Source: Amorphus sp040750475 (lineage in GTDB: Bacteria; Pseudomonadota; Alphaproteobacteria; Rhizobiales; Amorphaceae). From it: a DNA stretch of 64,000 nucleotides. This document shows positions 1-7,841 of the stretch, piece after piece (position 1 is the stretch's first letter; each line of letters opens with the position of its first letter). A program made the translations under genes and the position numbers. The notes under the pieces are model-generated. The model did not search any database, was not told the DNA's origin, and saw only the letters and a program-made list of their open reading frames with translations. The stretch is from positions 434,001 through 498,000 of the forward strand of contig NZ_JABJVY010000001.1 in assembly GCF_040750475.1 (NCBI RefSeq). The letters are read 5' to 3'.

Positions 1-10
1 GAGGTGCAGG

Positions 11-703
11 ATGCAGGAGACCACGGAAAAGACGGACGCGGGGTGGATCGACCATTTTGCCGGGCTGAGCGCGCTGCCGGACGACATTCGCGCCGATCTG
101 GTCAAAGGAAGTCAGATCATCTCCGTTCCCGCGGGCACCCAGGTGTTCGAACCGGGGCAGTCGGCTGACCGACTGCTCCTTCTTCTTCAAGGCACCGTCC
201 GCGTCCAGCAGCGCTCCGACACCGGCCGCGAAGTCTTTCTGTTTCGGGTGCATGCCGGAGAGAGCTGCGTCCTGACCACCGCCTGCATGCTCGCCTTCGA
301 AGACTATTCGGCCGACGGCATCGCCGAGACCGACGTCACGGCCGTCGCCATCCCCCGCGCCACGTTCGATGACCTGGTCGCCCGCTCGGCGGTGTTCCGC
401 GAGTTCGTCTTCACCGCCTATTCCCGCCGCATCACGGACCTGTTCACCCTCATCGACGACATCGTCTTCCAGCGCATGGACGTGCGGCTTGCCTCGCGGC
501 TGCTGGAACTCGCCGGCCCGGACGGCGTCGTGCATGCCACCCACGCCGTGCTCGGCACCGAACTCGGCACGGCGCGCGAAGTCATCTCGCGGACGCTGTC
601 GGAATTTCAGCGCCGGGGCTGGGTCCAGCAGTCACGCGGCGAGGTTCGCATCGTCGGCCGCGCCGGGCTCGAACAGCTTGTCCGCTCGGCCGGCGAGGGC
701 TGA
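11..703 (+). CDS. Crp/Fnr-family transcriptional regulator
   Basis: A 230-residue protein with the Crp/Fnr layout. An N-terminal cyclic-nucleotide-binding-like beta barrel (about residues 20-125, with VPAGTQVFEPGQSADRLLLL) is followed by a dimerisation helix and a C-terminal winged helix (about 165-225). The recognition helix region reads LGTAREVISRTLSEFQRRG. There is no N-terminal cysteine cluster of the FNR type. Cysteines occur as ESCVLTTAC near residue 85, so thiol or persulfide sensing is possible but unproven. It lies upstream of and co-directional with the sulfur transport genes, and a dyad in the gap (785-797) could be its operator. ATG start at 11. Family assignment is firm; the ligand is unknown. 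Confidence 0.9.
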   Translation: MQETTEKTDAGWIDHFAGLSALPDDIRADLVKGSQIISVPAGTQVFEPGQSADRLLLLLQGTVRVQQRSDTGREVFLFRVHAGESCVLTTACMLAFEDYSADGIAETDVTAVAIPRATFDDLVARSAVFREFVFTAYSRRITDLFTLIDDIVFQRMDVRLASRLLELAGPDGVVHATHAVLGTELGTAREVISRTLSEFQRRGWVQQSRGEVRIVGRAGLEQLVRSAGEG

Positions 704-784
704 CCGATAGCCGACCCGTCGAGAGCCGGCACCCGTTCCCGCTGATCGGGCCCGATGCGCCCCCGCCTCCCTGACGACGACTTT

Positions 785-797
785 GTGACGAAGTCAC
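785..797. promoter_or_regulatory. candidate Crp/Fnr-type operator
   Basis: The sequence GTGAC-GAA-GTCAC is a perfect dyad with 5-base arms, 62 bases upstream of the small membrane protein gene. With its flank it reads TTGTGACGAAGTCACC, close to a Crp-type half-site pair. It sits in the only long gap between the regulator gene and the sulfur genes. Operator function is inferred from the dyad and position. Confidence 0.4.
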
Positions 798-858
798 CGA
801 AGTCTCTATCCCGTTCGTGCGATGGTGAACCGATCAGAGTTTCGCCAAGGAGCACGAG

Positions 859-1068
859 ATGACGACGAATATGGGGAGGTTGGATCGCGGACTGCGCCTC
901 GTCGCGGCCGCCGTGTTGATCCTCATCGCCTTCGCAACCGACTTTGCCGCCGCGGGTGCTCTTCACTGGGTGCTGCTGGCGGTGGCTGCCATCTTCGTGG
1001 TGACCGCGCTGGTCGGCGTATGCCCGCTTTATCGCGTGTTCGGTATCAGGACTTGCCCCTCCCGATGA
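859..1068 (+). CDS. DUF2892 (YgaP-like) small inner-membrane protein
   Basis: A 69-residue protein starting MTTNMGRLDRGLRLVAAAVL with two hydrophobic segments (about 12-30 and 36-54), then a Cys-containing tail, VCPLYRVFGIRTCP. The N-x-G-x-x-D-R-x-x-R start and CPLY tail are typical of DUF2892 proteins, which occur alone or fused to rhodanese domains and often travel with sulfur genes. A Shine-Dalgarno sequence (aaggag) precedes the ATG. Its stop overlaps the next start in an ATGA junction at 1065-1068, so the two are translationally coupled. A sulfur role is inferred from neighbours. Confidence 0.85.
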   Translation: MTTNMGRLDRGLRLVAAAVLILIAFATDFAAAGALHWVLLAVAAIFVVTALVGVCPLYRVFGIRTCPSR

Positions 1069-1502
1069 TGATAGAGACTGATTTCACCCCATGGGCCTCG
1101 CTGTTCGGCGGTATCCTGATTGGCCTCGCATCCGTCGCGCTGATGGCTCTGAATGGCCGCATCATGGGCGCGACCGGCATTCTCTCCGGCGCGGTGTTCG
1201 ACCGGCGCCCCGGCGACGTCGCATGGCGGGTCGCCCTGCTTTTGGGCATGGTCACGGGTCCGCTCGTCGTGCTGGCCGTCACCGGTCGCCTGCCGGCAAT
1301 CGAGGTGCCCGTGACTCCGACCGCACTCGTCATCGGCGGCTTCATTGTCGGCATCGGCGTGACCTTCGGCTCCGGCTGTACGTCCGGCCACGGCGTGTGC
1401 GGCATGGCGCGGTTTTCCGTCCGCTCCATCGTCGCCACGCTGAGCTTCATGGCCGCGACCTTCGTCACCGTCTTTGTCGTTCGCCACGTGATCGGAGGCT
1501 GA
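1065..1502 (+). CDS. YeeE/YedE family transporter, first half
   Basis: A 145-residue polytopic membrane protein with about four hydrophobic segments and the hallmark GSGCTSGHGVCG near residue 104. In YeeE/YedE (TsuA-like) thiosulfate or sulfur transporters this conserved cysteine motif lines the transport path. The family is about 350 residues as one chain. Here, as in many alphaproteobacteria, it is split into two adjacent genes, and the second half follows 3 bases later. I place the start at the ATG at 1065, which overlaps the preceding stop; the frame is open upstream but that stretch overlaps the DUF2892 gene. Confidence 0.9.
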   Translation: MMIETDFTPWASLFGGILIGLASVALMALNGRIMGATGILSGAVFDRRPGDVAWRVALLLGMVTGPLVVLAVTGRLPAIEVPVTPTALVIGGFIVGIGVTFGSGCTSGHGVCGMARFSVRSIVATLSFMAATFVTVFVVRHVIGG

Positions 1503-1505
1503 AAA

Positions 1506-1940
1506 ATGCGGCTCGTACTTGTCTATCTCGCCGGCTTGGTCTTCGGCATCGGCATTTCGATTTCGGGAATGGCGAACCCGGCCAAGGTCTTGAACTTCTT
1601 CGACGTGGCCGGGACCTGGGACCCGTCCCTCATCTTCGTCATGGGTGGCGCGCTGGTGGTCACGGCGATTGGCTACCGTCTCGTCTTCACGCGCCGCGCT
1701 CCGATCTTCGCGCCCAATTTCTCGCTTCCCTACACGAAGCTGATCGATGCGCGCCTAATCGCGGGTTCGGCCGTGTTCGGCATCGGGTGGGGCATTGCGG
1801 GCTTCTGCCCAGGCGGAGCGCTGCCCGCGCTCGGGACGGCAAACCCGTTGGTTTTCGTCTTTGTCGCCGCACTTCTGGCGGGGATGGCGATCGCCCACGT
1901 GCTGGTGCGGGTCACCACCGTGCGCCAGCGATCGGCCTGA
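1506..1940 (+). CDS. YeeE/YedE family (DUF6691) transporter, second half
   Basis: A 144-residue membrane protein carrying the second half of the YeeE/YedE fold. It has the conserved GISISGMANPAKVLNFF stretch at residues 15-31 and GWGIAGFCPGGALPAL near residue 98, with the transport-pathway cysteine in FCPGG. It begins 3 bases after the first half ends, so the two likely assemble as one transporter for a sulfur anion such as thiosulfate. The metallo-beta-lactamase-fold gene follows 20 bases downstream. Confidence 0.9.
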   Translation: MRLVLVYLAGLVFGIGISISGMANPAKVLNFFDVAGTWDPSLIFVMGGALVVTAIGYRLVFTRRAPIFAPNFSLPYTKLIDARLIAGSAVFGIGWGIAGFCPGGALPALGTANPLVFVFVAALLAGMAIAHVLVRVTTVRQRSA

Positions 1941-1960
1941 GCCCAACAATGGAGGAAATC

Positions 1961-2848
1961 ATGAGCGAATATCGGATCGACACGTCCGTGAAGCCCGAGG
2001 TGAAAGGCTTCTTCGACCCCGCAACCAACACGATCAGCTATGTGGTCAAGGATCCCGGCTCCAACGCCTGCGCCATCGTCGATTCCGTGATGGACATCGA
2101 CTATGCCGCCGGCCGCATCACCTACGACCATGCCGACGAGATCATCAAGTGGGTGAAGCAGCACGACCTCAAGGTCGAATGGTTGATCGAAACCCATGTT
2201 CACGCCGACCATCTCTCCGCCGCGCCCTACATCCAGGACAAGCTCGGCGGCAAGCTCGGCATCGGACGCAACATCACCGTCGTGCAGGACACTTTCGGCA
2301 AGGTGTTCAACGAAGGCACCGAGTTCCAGCGCGATGGCTCGCAGTTCGATCGTCTCTTCGACGATGGCGACACCTACAAGGTCGGCGGCATGGAATGCCT
2401 CGCCATCCACACGCCTGGCCATACGCCGGCCTGCATGACCCATGTGATGGGCGACGCCGCCTTCGTCGGCGACACGCTGTTCATGCCGGACGGCGGGTCC
2501 GCCCGGGCCGACTTTCCCGGCGGCGATGCCAGCGTGCTCTACAATTCCATCCAGAAGGTGCTGAGCCTGCCGGACGAGACACGGCTTTTCATGTGCCATG
2601 ACTACGGCCCCAACGGCCGCGACATCCGTTGGGAGACCACGGTCGCCGACGAGAAGCTCCACAACATCCACGTAGGCGGCGGCAAGACCAAGGAAGAGTT
2701 CGTCAAGTTCCGCACCGAACGCGATGCGCAGCTCGACATGCCGAAGCTGATCATCCCCTCCTTACAGGTCAACATGCGCGGCGGCGAGCTGCCGCCGGCG
2801 GACACCAGCGGCAAGCGCTTCCTGAAGGTGCCTCTCAACGGGCTCTGA
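1961..2848 (+). CDS. ETHE1/Blh-like MBL-fold protein (persulfide dioxygenase-like)
   Basis: A 295-residue metallo-beta-lactamase-fold enzyme. The metal-binding HxHxDH motif lies at residues 79-84 (THVHADH), with HTPGHTPAC further on and GDTLF and CHDYGP providing later ligands. This pattern matches the ETHE1/Blh group, iron persulfide dioxygenases that oxidise glutathione persulfide during sulfide detoxification. The start is the ATG at 1961, preceded by ggagg at 1951; the frame is open far upstream but that part shadows the transporter genes. The family is clear; the exact substrate is inferred from its sulfur-transport neighbours. Confidence 0.88.
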   Translation: MSEYRIDTSVKPEVKGFFDPATNTISYVVKDPGSNACAIVDSVMDIDYAAGRITYDHADEIIKWVKQHDLKVEWLIETHVHADHLSAAPYIQDKLGGKLGIGRNITVVQDTFGKVFNEGTEFQRDGSQFDRLFDDGDTYKVGGMECLAIHTPGHTPACMTHVMGDAAFVGDTLFMPDGGSARADFPGGDASVLYNSIQKVLSLPDETRLFMCHDYGPNGRDIRWETTVADEKLHNIHVGGGKTKEEFVKFRTERDAQLDMPKLIIPSLQVNMRGGELPPADTSGKRFLKVPLNGL

Positions 2849-2977
2849 CAGACTTCGGCGCGGGCGGCATGGCTGCTGAAGGAGCGGATCCTGCCGCCGA
2901 TCTACTGGAAGGCGATGCTGCGCGGCCGAGAATGGATGGCGAAGCCGGAAAAGGTGATAGCCAAGGCCGTCGATTAA
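2849..2977 (+). pseudogene. C-terminal remnant of an FAD-dependent (SQR-like) oxidoreductase
   Basis: Directly after the stop of the MBL gene, and in the same frame, 42 codons are open to a TAA at 2975-2977. They encode a tail containing AAWLLKERILPPIYWKAM followed by LRGREWMAKPE. That amphipathic, aromatic, basic segment resembles from memory the membrane-associating C-terminus of sulfide:quinone oxidoreductase-like flavoproteins, which often sit at this place in such operons. No flavin-binding N-terminus is present, so I read it as the stub left by a deletion. The match could not be searched here. Confidence 0.5.
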
Positions 2978-2980
2978 ACT

Positions 2981-3026
2981 CGTTTCCGAGCGCGGCGGGC
3001 GCCCGTTCGTTCGCCCCTCGGAAACG
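2981..3026. terminator. hairpin after the sulfur operon
   Basis: CGTTTCCGAG (2981-2990) and CTCGGAAACG (3017-3026) form a perfect 10-base inverted repeat around a GC-rich 26-base loop. No T-run follows. It could be a weak terminator or a palindromic extragenic repeat between the oxidoreductase stub and the SulP gene. Confidence 0.4.
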
Positions 3027-3123
3027 CGGACTGTCTAGCAACCATTTCCGACGCCCGGCCGGGGCGTCGGCGTCTATCCGGGACGACGCCTCGTGCGTCC
3101 CCGGCTTTCCCGAAGGCTGAAGC

Positions 3124-4860
3124 ATGCACGGACTTGCCCGCTACATTCCGGTTCTCGACTGGGGACGCAGCTACGACCGAAATACCCTATCGAACGACCT
3201 GATCGCGGCGCTCATCGTCACGATCATGCTGATCCCGCAATCGCTGGCCTATGCGCTGCTGGCCGGCCTGCCGCCGGAGGCGGGCATCTACGCCTCGATC
3301 GTTCCGATCCTGCTTTACGCGGTGTTCGGCACCAGCCGCGCGCTTGCGGTCGGGCCGGTGGCCGTGGTGTCCTTGATGACGGCGACGGCGATCGGGCAAG
3401 TCGCCCAGCAAGGCACCGCCGGCTATGCCGTGGCGGCGCTGACGCTAGCGCTCCTGTCCGGCGGCTTCCTTCTGTTCCTCGGCATCTTCCGGCTGGGCAT
3501 CCTGGCGAACTTCCTGAGCCATCCGGTGATCGCCGGTTTCATCACCGCATCTGGCATCCTGATCGCCACCAGCCAGCTCCGGCACATTCTCGGGGTGAGC
3601 GCCGGCGGCTTCACGCTGTTCGAGATGGTGGACTCGCTCGTCACCCATCTCGGCACGCTCAATTGGATAACGCTGATCATCGGCGTGCTGGCAACCGGCT
3701 TTCTGTTCTGGGTGCGCAAAGGACTGAAGCCGCTCCTGCGCAGCCTCGGCGTTGGCCCGCGCCTTGCCGACATCGCCGCCAAGGCCGGACCGGTCGCCGC
3801 CGTGGTGGCAACGACGCTCGCGGTCTGGGGCTTCGGGCTTCACGACCGAGGGGTCGCCATCGTCGGCGAAGTGCCGCAGAGCCTCCCGCCCTTCACCATG
3901 CCCGGCCTGTCGCTGGAGCTGATTTCCGAGCTCGCGCTGCCGGCCGTCCTGATCTCCATCATCGGCTTCGTGGAGAGCGTTTCGGTCGCCCAGACGCTCG
4001 CCGCCAAGAAGCGCCAGCGCATCAATCCCGACCAGGAACTGATCGGCCTCGGTGCGGCCAATCTCGGCGCGGCCTTTACCGGCGGCTATCCCGTGACCGG
4101 TGGCTTTTCGCGATCGGTCGTGAACTTCGACGCGGGCGCGGAGACGCCCGCCGCCGGCGCCTTTACGGCAATCGGCCTCGCCATCGCCTCCGTGGCGCTG
4201 ACGCCGCTGATCTACTTCCTGCCCAAGGCGACGCTGGCGGCCACCATCATCGTCGCGGTGTTGAGCCTGGTCGACTTCTCCATCCTGAAGAAGACCTGGC
4301 GCTACTCTCGCGCCGACTTCGCCGCCGTCGTCGCGACGATCGTTCTGACGCTTGCCGCCGGCGTGGAGGTCGGCGTCGCCGCCGGCGTTCTCCTCTCCGT
4401 CGCCCTGCACCTCTCCAAGACCGCGCGTCCGCATGTGGCCGAAGTGGGGCTCGTGCCCGGCACCCAGCACTTCCGCAATATCAAGCGCTACACGGTGGAA
4501 ACCGTGCCGTTCGTCCTGACGCTTCGGGTCGACGAGAGCCTCTATTTCGTCAATGCGCGCTTCCTGGAGGATCTGGTTCAGGACCGGGTCTACGAAGGCT
4601 CCGGAATCCGGGACGTCGTCTTAATGTTTTCGGCGGTGAACGAGGTCGACTTCTCAGCGGTCGAGACGCTGGAAGCGATCAATCATCGCCTCAAGGATCT
4701 CGGCATCGGCCTGCATTTGAGCGAGGTGAAAGGCCCCGTGATGGACCGGCTGAAGACCGCGCACTTCCTGCAAGAGCTCAACGGGGAGGTCTTCCTGTCG
4801 CAATATCACGCCTGGATGATGCTTTCGCAGAACGACGGTCCGGCGCAGGCTGCCGAGTAG
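3124..4860 (+). CDS. SulP family anion transporter with STAS domain
   Basis: A 578-residue SLC26/SulP protein. The N-terminal region contains PQSLAYALLAGLPPEAGIYAS, the classic SulP signature, then about 10-12 hydrophobic segments. A C-terminal STAS domain runs roughly from 455 to 565 and includes VNEVDFSAVETLE, the usual phosphorylation-site region. SulP proteins carry sulfate, bicarbonate or related anions. Its place after sulfur-oxidation genes suggests sulfate or sulfite handling, but this is inference. The ATG at 3124 follows the 'gaaggctgaagc' stretch and matches the usual N-terminus. Confidence 0.93.
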   Translation: MHGLARYIPVLDWGRSYDRNTLSNDLIAALIVTIMLIPQSLAYALLAGLPPEAGIYASIVPILLYAVFGTSRALAVGPVAVVSLMTATAIGQVAQQGTAGYAVAALTLALLSGGFLLFLGIFRLGILANFLSHPVIAGFITASGILIATSQLRHILGVSAGGFTLFEMVDSLVTHLGTLNWITLIIGVLATGFLFWVRKGLKPLLRSLGVGPRLADIAAKAGPVAAVVATTLAVWGFGLHDRGVAIVGEVPQSLPPFTMPGLSLELISELALPAVLISIIGFVESVSVAQTLAAKKRQRINPDQELIGLGAANLGAAFTGGYPVTGGFSRSVVNFDAGAETPAAGAFTAIGLAIASVALTPLIYFLPKATLAATIIVAVLSLVDFSILKKTWRYSRADFAAVVATIVLTLAAGVEVGVAAGVLLSVALHLSKTARPHVAEVGLVPGTQHFRNIKRYTVETVPFVLTLRVDESLYFVNARFLEDLVQDRVYEGSGIRDVVLMFSAVNEVDFSAVETLEAINHRLKDLGIGLHLSEVKGPVMDRLKTAHFLQELNGEVFLSQYHAWMMLSQNDGPAQAAE

Positions 4861-4957
4861 TGCCAAATTTTGGCGGCGCTCGCCGCCAGAACCGATCGGA
4901 CGACCTTGCGGACGCTCGCTGCGATGACCGGGATCACACAGAAAACTCAGCGACAAA

Positions 4958-5407
4958 TCATCCGTTGAGCTCGATCCGGTACGTGACCGTCGGACGGCGC
5001 GTGGCGATGCGATCATAGAGGCGTCGGGCCGGCATGTTGTCCACGTCCGTTTCCCAGCAAAGCCGTCGCCACCCTTGTTGCCGTCCCACGGCCTCCAGAT
5101 GAGCGAGTATCTTGGTCGCGACGCCCTGGCCTTGGGCCTTGGGCGTCACCCAAAGGTCCTCCAGAAGGCACACCACCGCGAACGAAAACGTGTGGGGGTG
5201 GAGGATGGTGTGGGCCAGTCCGATTGCCCGATTGTCGCGGACGGCAAGCCACGCCTGCATCGGCGAGGCAGGATCGAGAATGCGTTGCCACAGCCCATCG
5301 ACCACGGCGCCCGTCATTCCGCCAGCCTTGAAATGCGCGCAGTTTTCTGCCCACAAGCGCTCCCATTCGCGCCGATCCGTCGGGCCGGCGGCCGAGATTG
5401 TCGGCAT
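4958..5407 (-). CDS. GNAT family N-acetyltransferase
   Basis: A 149-residue protein with a GNAT fold. The acetyl-CoA-binding motif A reads TPKAQGQGVATKILAHLE near residue 90, followed by a motif B region with DNMPARRLYDRI. The substrate is not predictable. The start is the ATG at 5407, giving MPTISAAGPTDRREWERLW; a longer open frame upstream overlaps the hydrolase gene and is disfavoured. It begins 5 bases after the hydrolase stop, so the two form an operon read leftward. Confidence 0.85.
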   Translation of the reverse strand: MPTISAAGPTDRREWERLWAENCAHFKAGGMTGAVVDGLWQRILDPASPMQAWLAVRDNRAIGLAHTILHPHTFSFAVVCLLEDLWVTPKAQGQGVATKILAHLEAVGRQQGWRRLCWETDVDNMPARRLYDRIATRRPTVTYRIELNG

Positions 5408-5412
5408 CGTCT

Positions 5413-6414
5413 CTAACCTTTTCTCTGACCGTCCGGAGCTGCGCGAGCCAGCAGGCGGCCGGGCGCTCCCACTGGGATGTCGCCGGATTGCAGCCAGGCG
5501 AGCGCGAGCGGCCAGAGCGTCTCCTTGAAGCGGTCGTGGAAGAAGGCAAAGTGCCCGATCACGTCCACCCCGATGTCCGAGGGCGCAATCTCCCAATGAA
5601 GCCGTTCGGACGAGCTAAAGTAGGCGAGCAACCGACTGAGCGCTGCCGGCGTCCCATGCGGATCGTCGCTCAGCCCGATCGCCAGGATCGGTGCGGTCGG
5701 CTTGGTGAAACGGCCCCGTAACAGCTCCGACTCGCGTTCCCCGCCAATGAACAGATCCTGCCGCACCGTCTCCTCGAACCGTGCCTTCATGCGACTCCAG
5801 TCCCGGACGACGCCGGCCGGCGTATCCTCCATCCAGCCCAAACGCTTGGCCGGAAAGTAGCCGAACACCTGTGTCAGCAGCGGCATGACGACATGCCATT
5901 TCAGATACATCTTCCGGCGCTGCGTCCTTCCGTAGTCGCGCCAATGGGCGAACTGCGAGCCCACCGTCAGGATCCGCGCGATCTTCCGATTGGAGGGCGC
6001 GAGCCCGATGGCAAACCCACCGATCGAGTGGCCGACGACGTGGATCGGCTGGCCGGGAAACTCCGATTGCGCAAAACGCAGCGCCGCTTCCAAATCGCGC
6101 TCGCCCCAGTCGACCCAATCCGCCCGGAACCCACGCAGGGACCGCGGACGGGACTCCCCGATCCCCCGATAGTCGAAGGTCACGACGTTGAAGCCGTTGG
6201 CAAACAGATAGTCGGCGAAACGCGAATAGTATCGACACCGAACGGATGTCGCCGCCGACACCACCACGACAGGACGCCCGACTTCGTCCGGGTCGTGGCT
6301 CCAAATGAAGCCACCGATCGCCACGCGATCGGCGGCATCCATCCGAAACGGCACACCAACCCGCTGCCCGCTCGAATTGACCGCCCATCCTGTGCAACGC
6401 GTCAGCTCTCCCAC
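5413..6414 (-). CDS. alpha/beta hydrolase
   Basis: A 333-residue alpha/beta hydrolase. The nucleophile elbow is GHSIGG near residue 127, and FDYRGIGES near residue 80 is the typical strand-turn before it. A late acid is plausible in LSDDPHG and the catalytic His in IGHFAFFHDRF. The family resembles serine-hydrolase 'lipoprotein/lysophospholipase-like' proteins of unknown substrate. The 6414 start is GTG with a purine-rich upstream stretch; an in-frame ATG at 6342 (MDAADRVAIGG) is an alternative that keeps the whole fold. It is transcribed together with the downstream acetyltransferase. Confidence 0.85.
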   Translation of the reverse strand: MGELTRCTGWAVNSSGQRVGVPFRMDAADRVAIGGFIWSHDPDEVGRPVVVVSAATSVRCRYYSRFADYLFANGFNVVTFDYRGIGESRPRSLRGFRADWVDWGERDLEAALRFAQSEFPGQPIHVVGHSIGGFAIGLAPSNRKIARILTVGSQFAHWRDYGRTQRRKMYLKWHVVMPLLTQVFGYFPAKRLGWMEDTPAGVVRDWSRMKARFEETVRQDLFIGGERESELLRGRFTKPTAPILAIGLSDDPHGTPAALSRLLAYFSSSERLHWEIAPSDIGVDVIGHFAFFHDRFKETLWPLALAWLQSGDIPVGAPGRLLARAAPDGQRKG

Positions 6415-6636
6415 GCCCTCTCGCTCCGGTACTCAAGCCCTTGAATCCGAGGCCATTTCTTATCGCTTAGATGTGTCCATCTGAGCGGAAAGGCTCCGGT
6501 GTGATGCTGACATTTTCCGCGCTGCAGCGGGAGCGTCGAATGAGCATGTCTCCGCATGAGCTGAGAAGTGCTCATTTGCCTTGGCAACGGTTCGAGCGTT
6601 TTTCTTAAGCAAGGAGCAACCGGCGGACACGGTTCA

Positions 6637-7131
6637 ATGCGACCAGTCATCAAGCTTGAGGAGCTATCGCTCCAGGCACAGACCCATGGCGAAAGCTTCC
6701 TGGCGCGCACGGCGTCGGTCGCCGCGCCACTCGGTGCGACGCATCTCGGTGCCCGTTATGTGGAAATCCCCCCCGGCAAGAAAGCGTGGCCCTATCACAG
6801 CCATCACGCCAACGACGAACTGTTCGTGATCCTCGAAGGGCGCGGGCGGCTCCGCCATGGCGGCCACGACTATGCGATCGCCTCTGGCGACGTTGTGGTG
6901 TGCCCCGCCGGCGGCGCGGAAAGCGCGCACCAGTTGACCGCAGAAGGCGATCAGCCGCTCAAATATCTTGCCGTCAGCAGCATGCGCGAACCCGATGTGC
7001 TGGAATATCCCGACAGCGGGAAAATGGCCGTGTTCGCAGGATCTGCGCCGGGCGGCGACAAGGCCGCCCGCCGCGTGGATCTCGTGGTGCGTCCGGCCGA
7101 TCGTGTCGACTACTGGGAGGGCGAAGATTGA
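6637..7131 (+). CDS. cupin domain-containing protein
   Basis: A 164-residue single-domain cupin. Motif 1 reads GKKAWPYHSHHANDELFVILEG (about 48-69), with the metal-binding His and Glu set, and motif 2 is around SGDVVVCPAGG-x-x-SAHQL. Such small cupins bind a metal and often act on sugars or small acids, but no substrate can be assigned. The ATG at 6637 is chosen because the conserved part begins soon after; the best Shine-Dalgarno (aaggag at 6611) is rather far, so the start is slightly uncertain. The isomerase gene follows 55 bases on. Confidence 0.85.
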   Translation: MRPVIKLEELSLQAQTHGESFLARTASVAAPLGATHLGARYVEIPPGKKAWPYHSHHANDELFVILEGRGRLRHGGHDYAIASGDVVVCPAGGAESAHQLTAEGDQPLKYLAVSSMREPDVLEYPDSGKMAVFAGSAPGGDKAARRVDLVVRPADRVDYWEGED

Positions 7132-7186
7132 GGGCCGAGCAGAAGATGCGCTTCGGTGGAACGGCTTCGAACCCGCCAGGGCGCTC

Positions 7187-7795
7187 ATGACGAGCGAAAA
7201 AACGATCGATTTCTGGTTCGATTTCGCCTCCGGCTATGCCTATTTCGCCGCGCTCGACATCGATGCACTCGGCAAGCGCGTGGGCCGGCGGATCGTCTGG
7301 CGCCCCTATATGCTGGGCACGGCCTTCAAGGCGACAGGTTCACGAGGGCTGTCCTCGACTCCGCTGAAACGGGACTATGCCTGGCGAGACTGGCAACGCA
7401 TTGCCCGGCTGCGCGGGGTTCCATTTCGGCTTCCCGACCACCATCCCTCCGTCGCGCTCGCCGCAACGCGCGTCTTTTACCTCATCGAGGAAACAGACCC
7501 GGCGGCTGCGCCCGGCTTCGCCCGTGCGGTCTTCGAGGCCTACTTTACGCACGGCATCGACTCGGGAAGTCTCAGCCAGGTCCTGGAGATTGCCGCCTCG
7601 CTTGGACTCGAAACGAAGTCCCTTGCCGCCAATGCGGCATCTCCGCCGATCAAGGACAGGGTGAAGCGGATTTCCGATGACGCTGTTGCCCTTGGCGTTT
7701 TCGGCTCGCCGTTCTTCGTCGCCGATGAAGAGCCGTTCTGGGGCTGGGATCGGATGGCGATGATGGAGCAGTGGATCGAACGCGGAGGCTGGTGA
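7187..7795 (+). CDS. 2-hydroxychromene-2-carboxylate isomerase-like (DsbA family) protein
   Basis: A 202-residue thioredoxin-fold protein of the DsbA/HCCA-isomerase family. It begins with TIDFWFDFASGYAYFAA, where family members have a (F/Y)DxxSPY segment. The insert is helical, and the end carries GVFGSPFFVADEEPFWGWDR, the cis-proline VFGSPFF-x-V motif being diagnostic. There is no CxxC pair, as expected for this subfamily. HCCA isomerases act in naphthalene-type aromatic degradation with glutathione, but many genomic members have unknown roles and no aromatic pathway is nearby. Start at the ATG at 7187. Confidence 0.88.
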   Translation: MTSEKTIDFWFDFASGYAYFAALDIDALGKRVGRRIVWRPYMLGTAFKATGSRGLSSTPLKRDYAWRDWQRIARLRGVPFRLPDHHPSVALAATRVFYLIEETDPAAAPGFARAVFEAYFTHGIDSGSLSQVLEIAASLGLETKSLAANAASPPIKDRVKRISDDAVALGVFGSPFFVADEEPFWGWDRMAMMEQWIERGGW

Positions 7796-7841
7796 TCGGC
7801 GGAGCGGGGCCGGTCTTACGGCCAATGCTCATGACCGCCGG

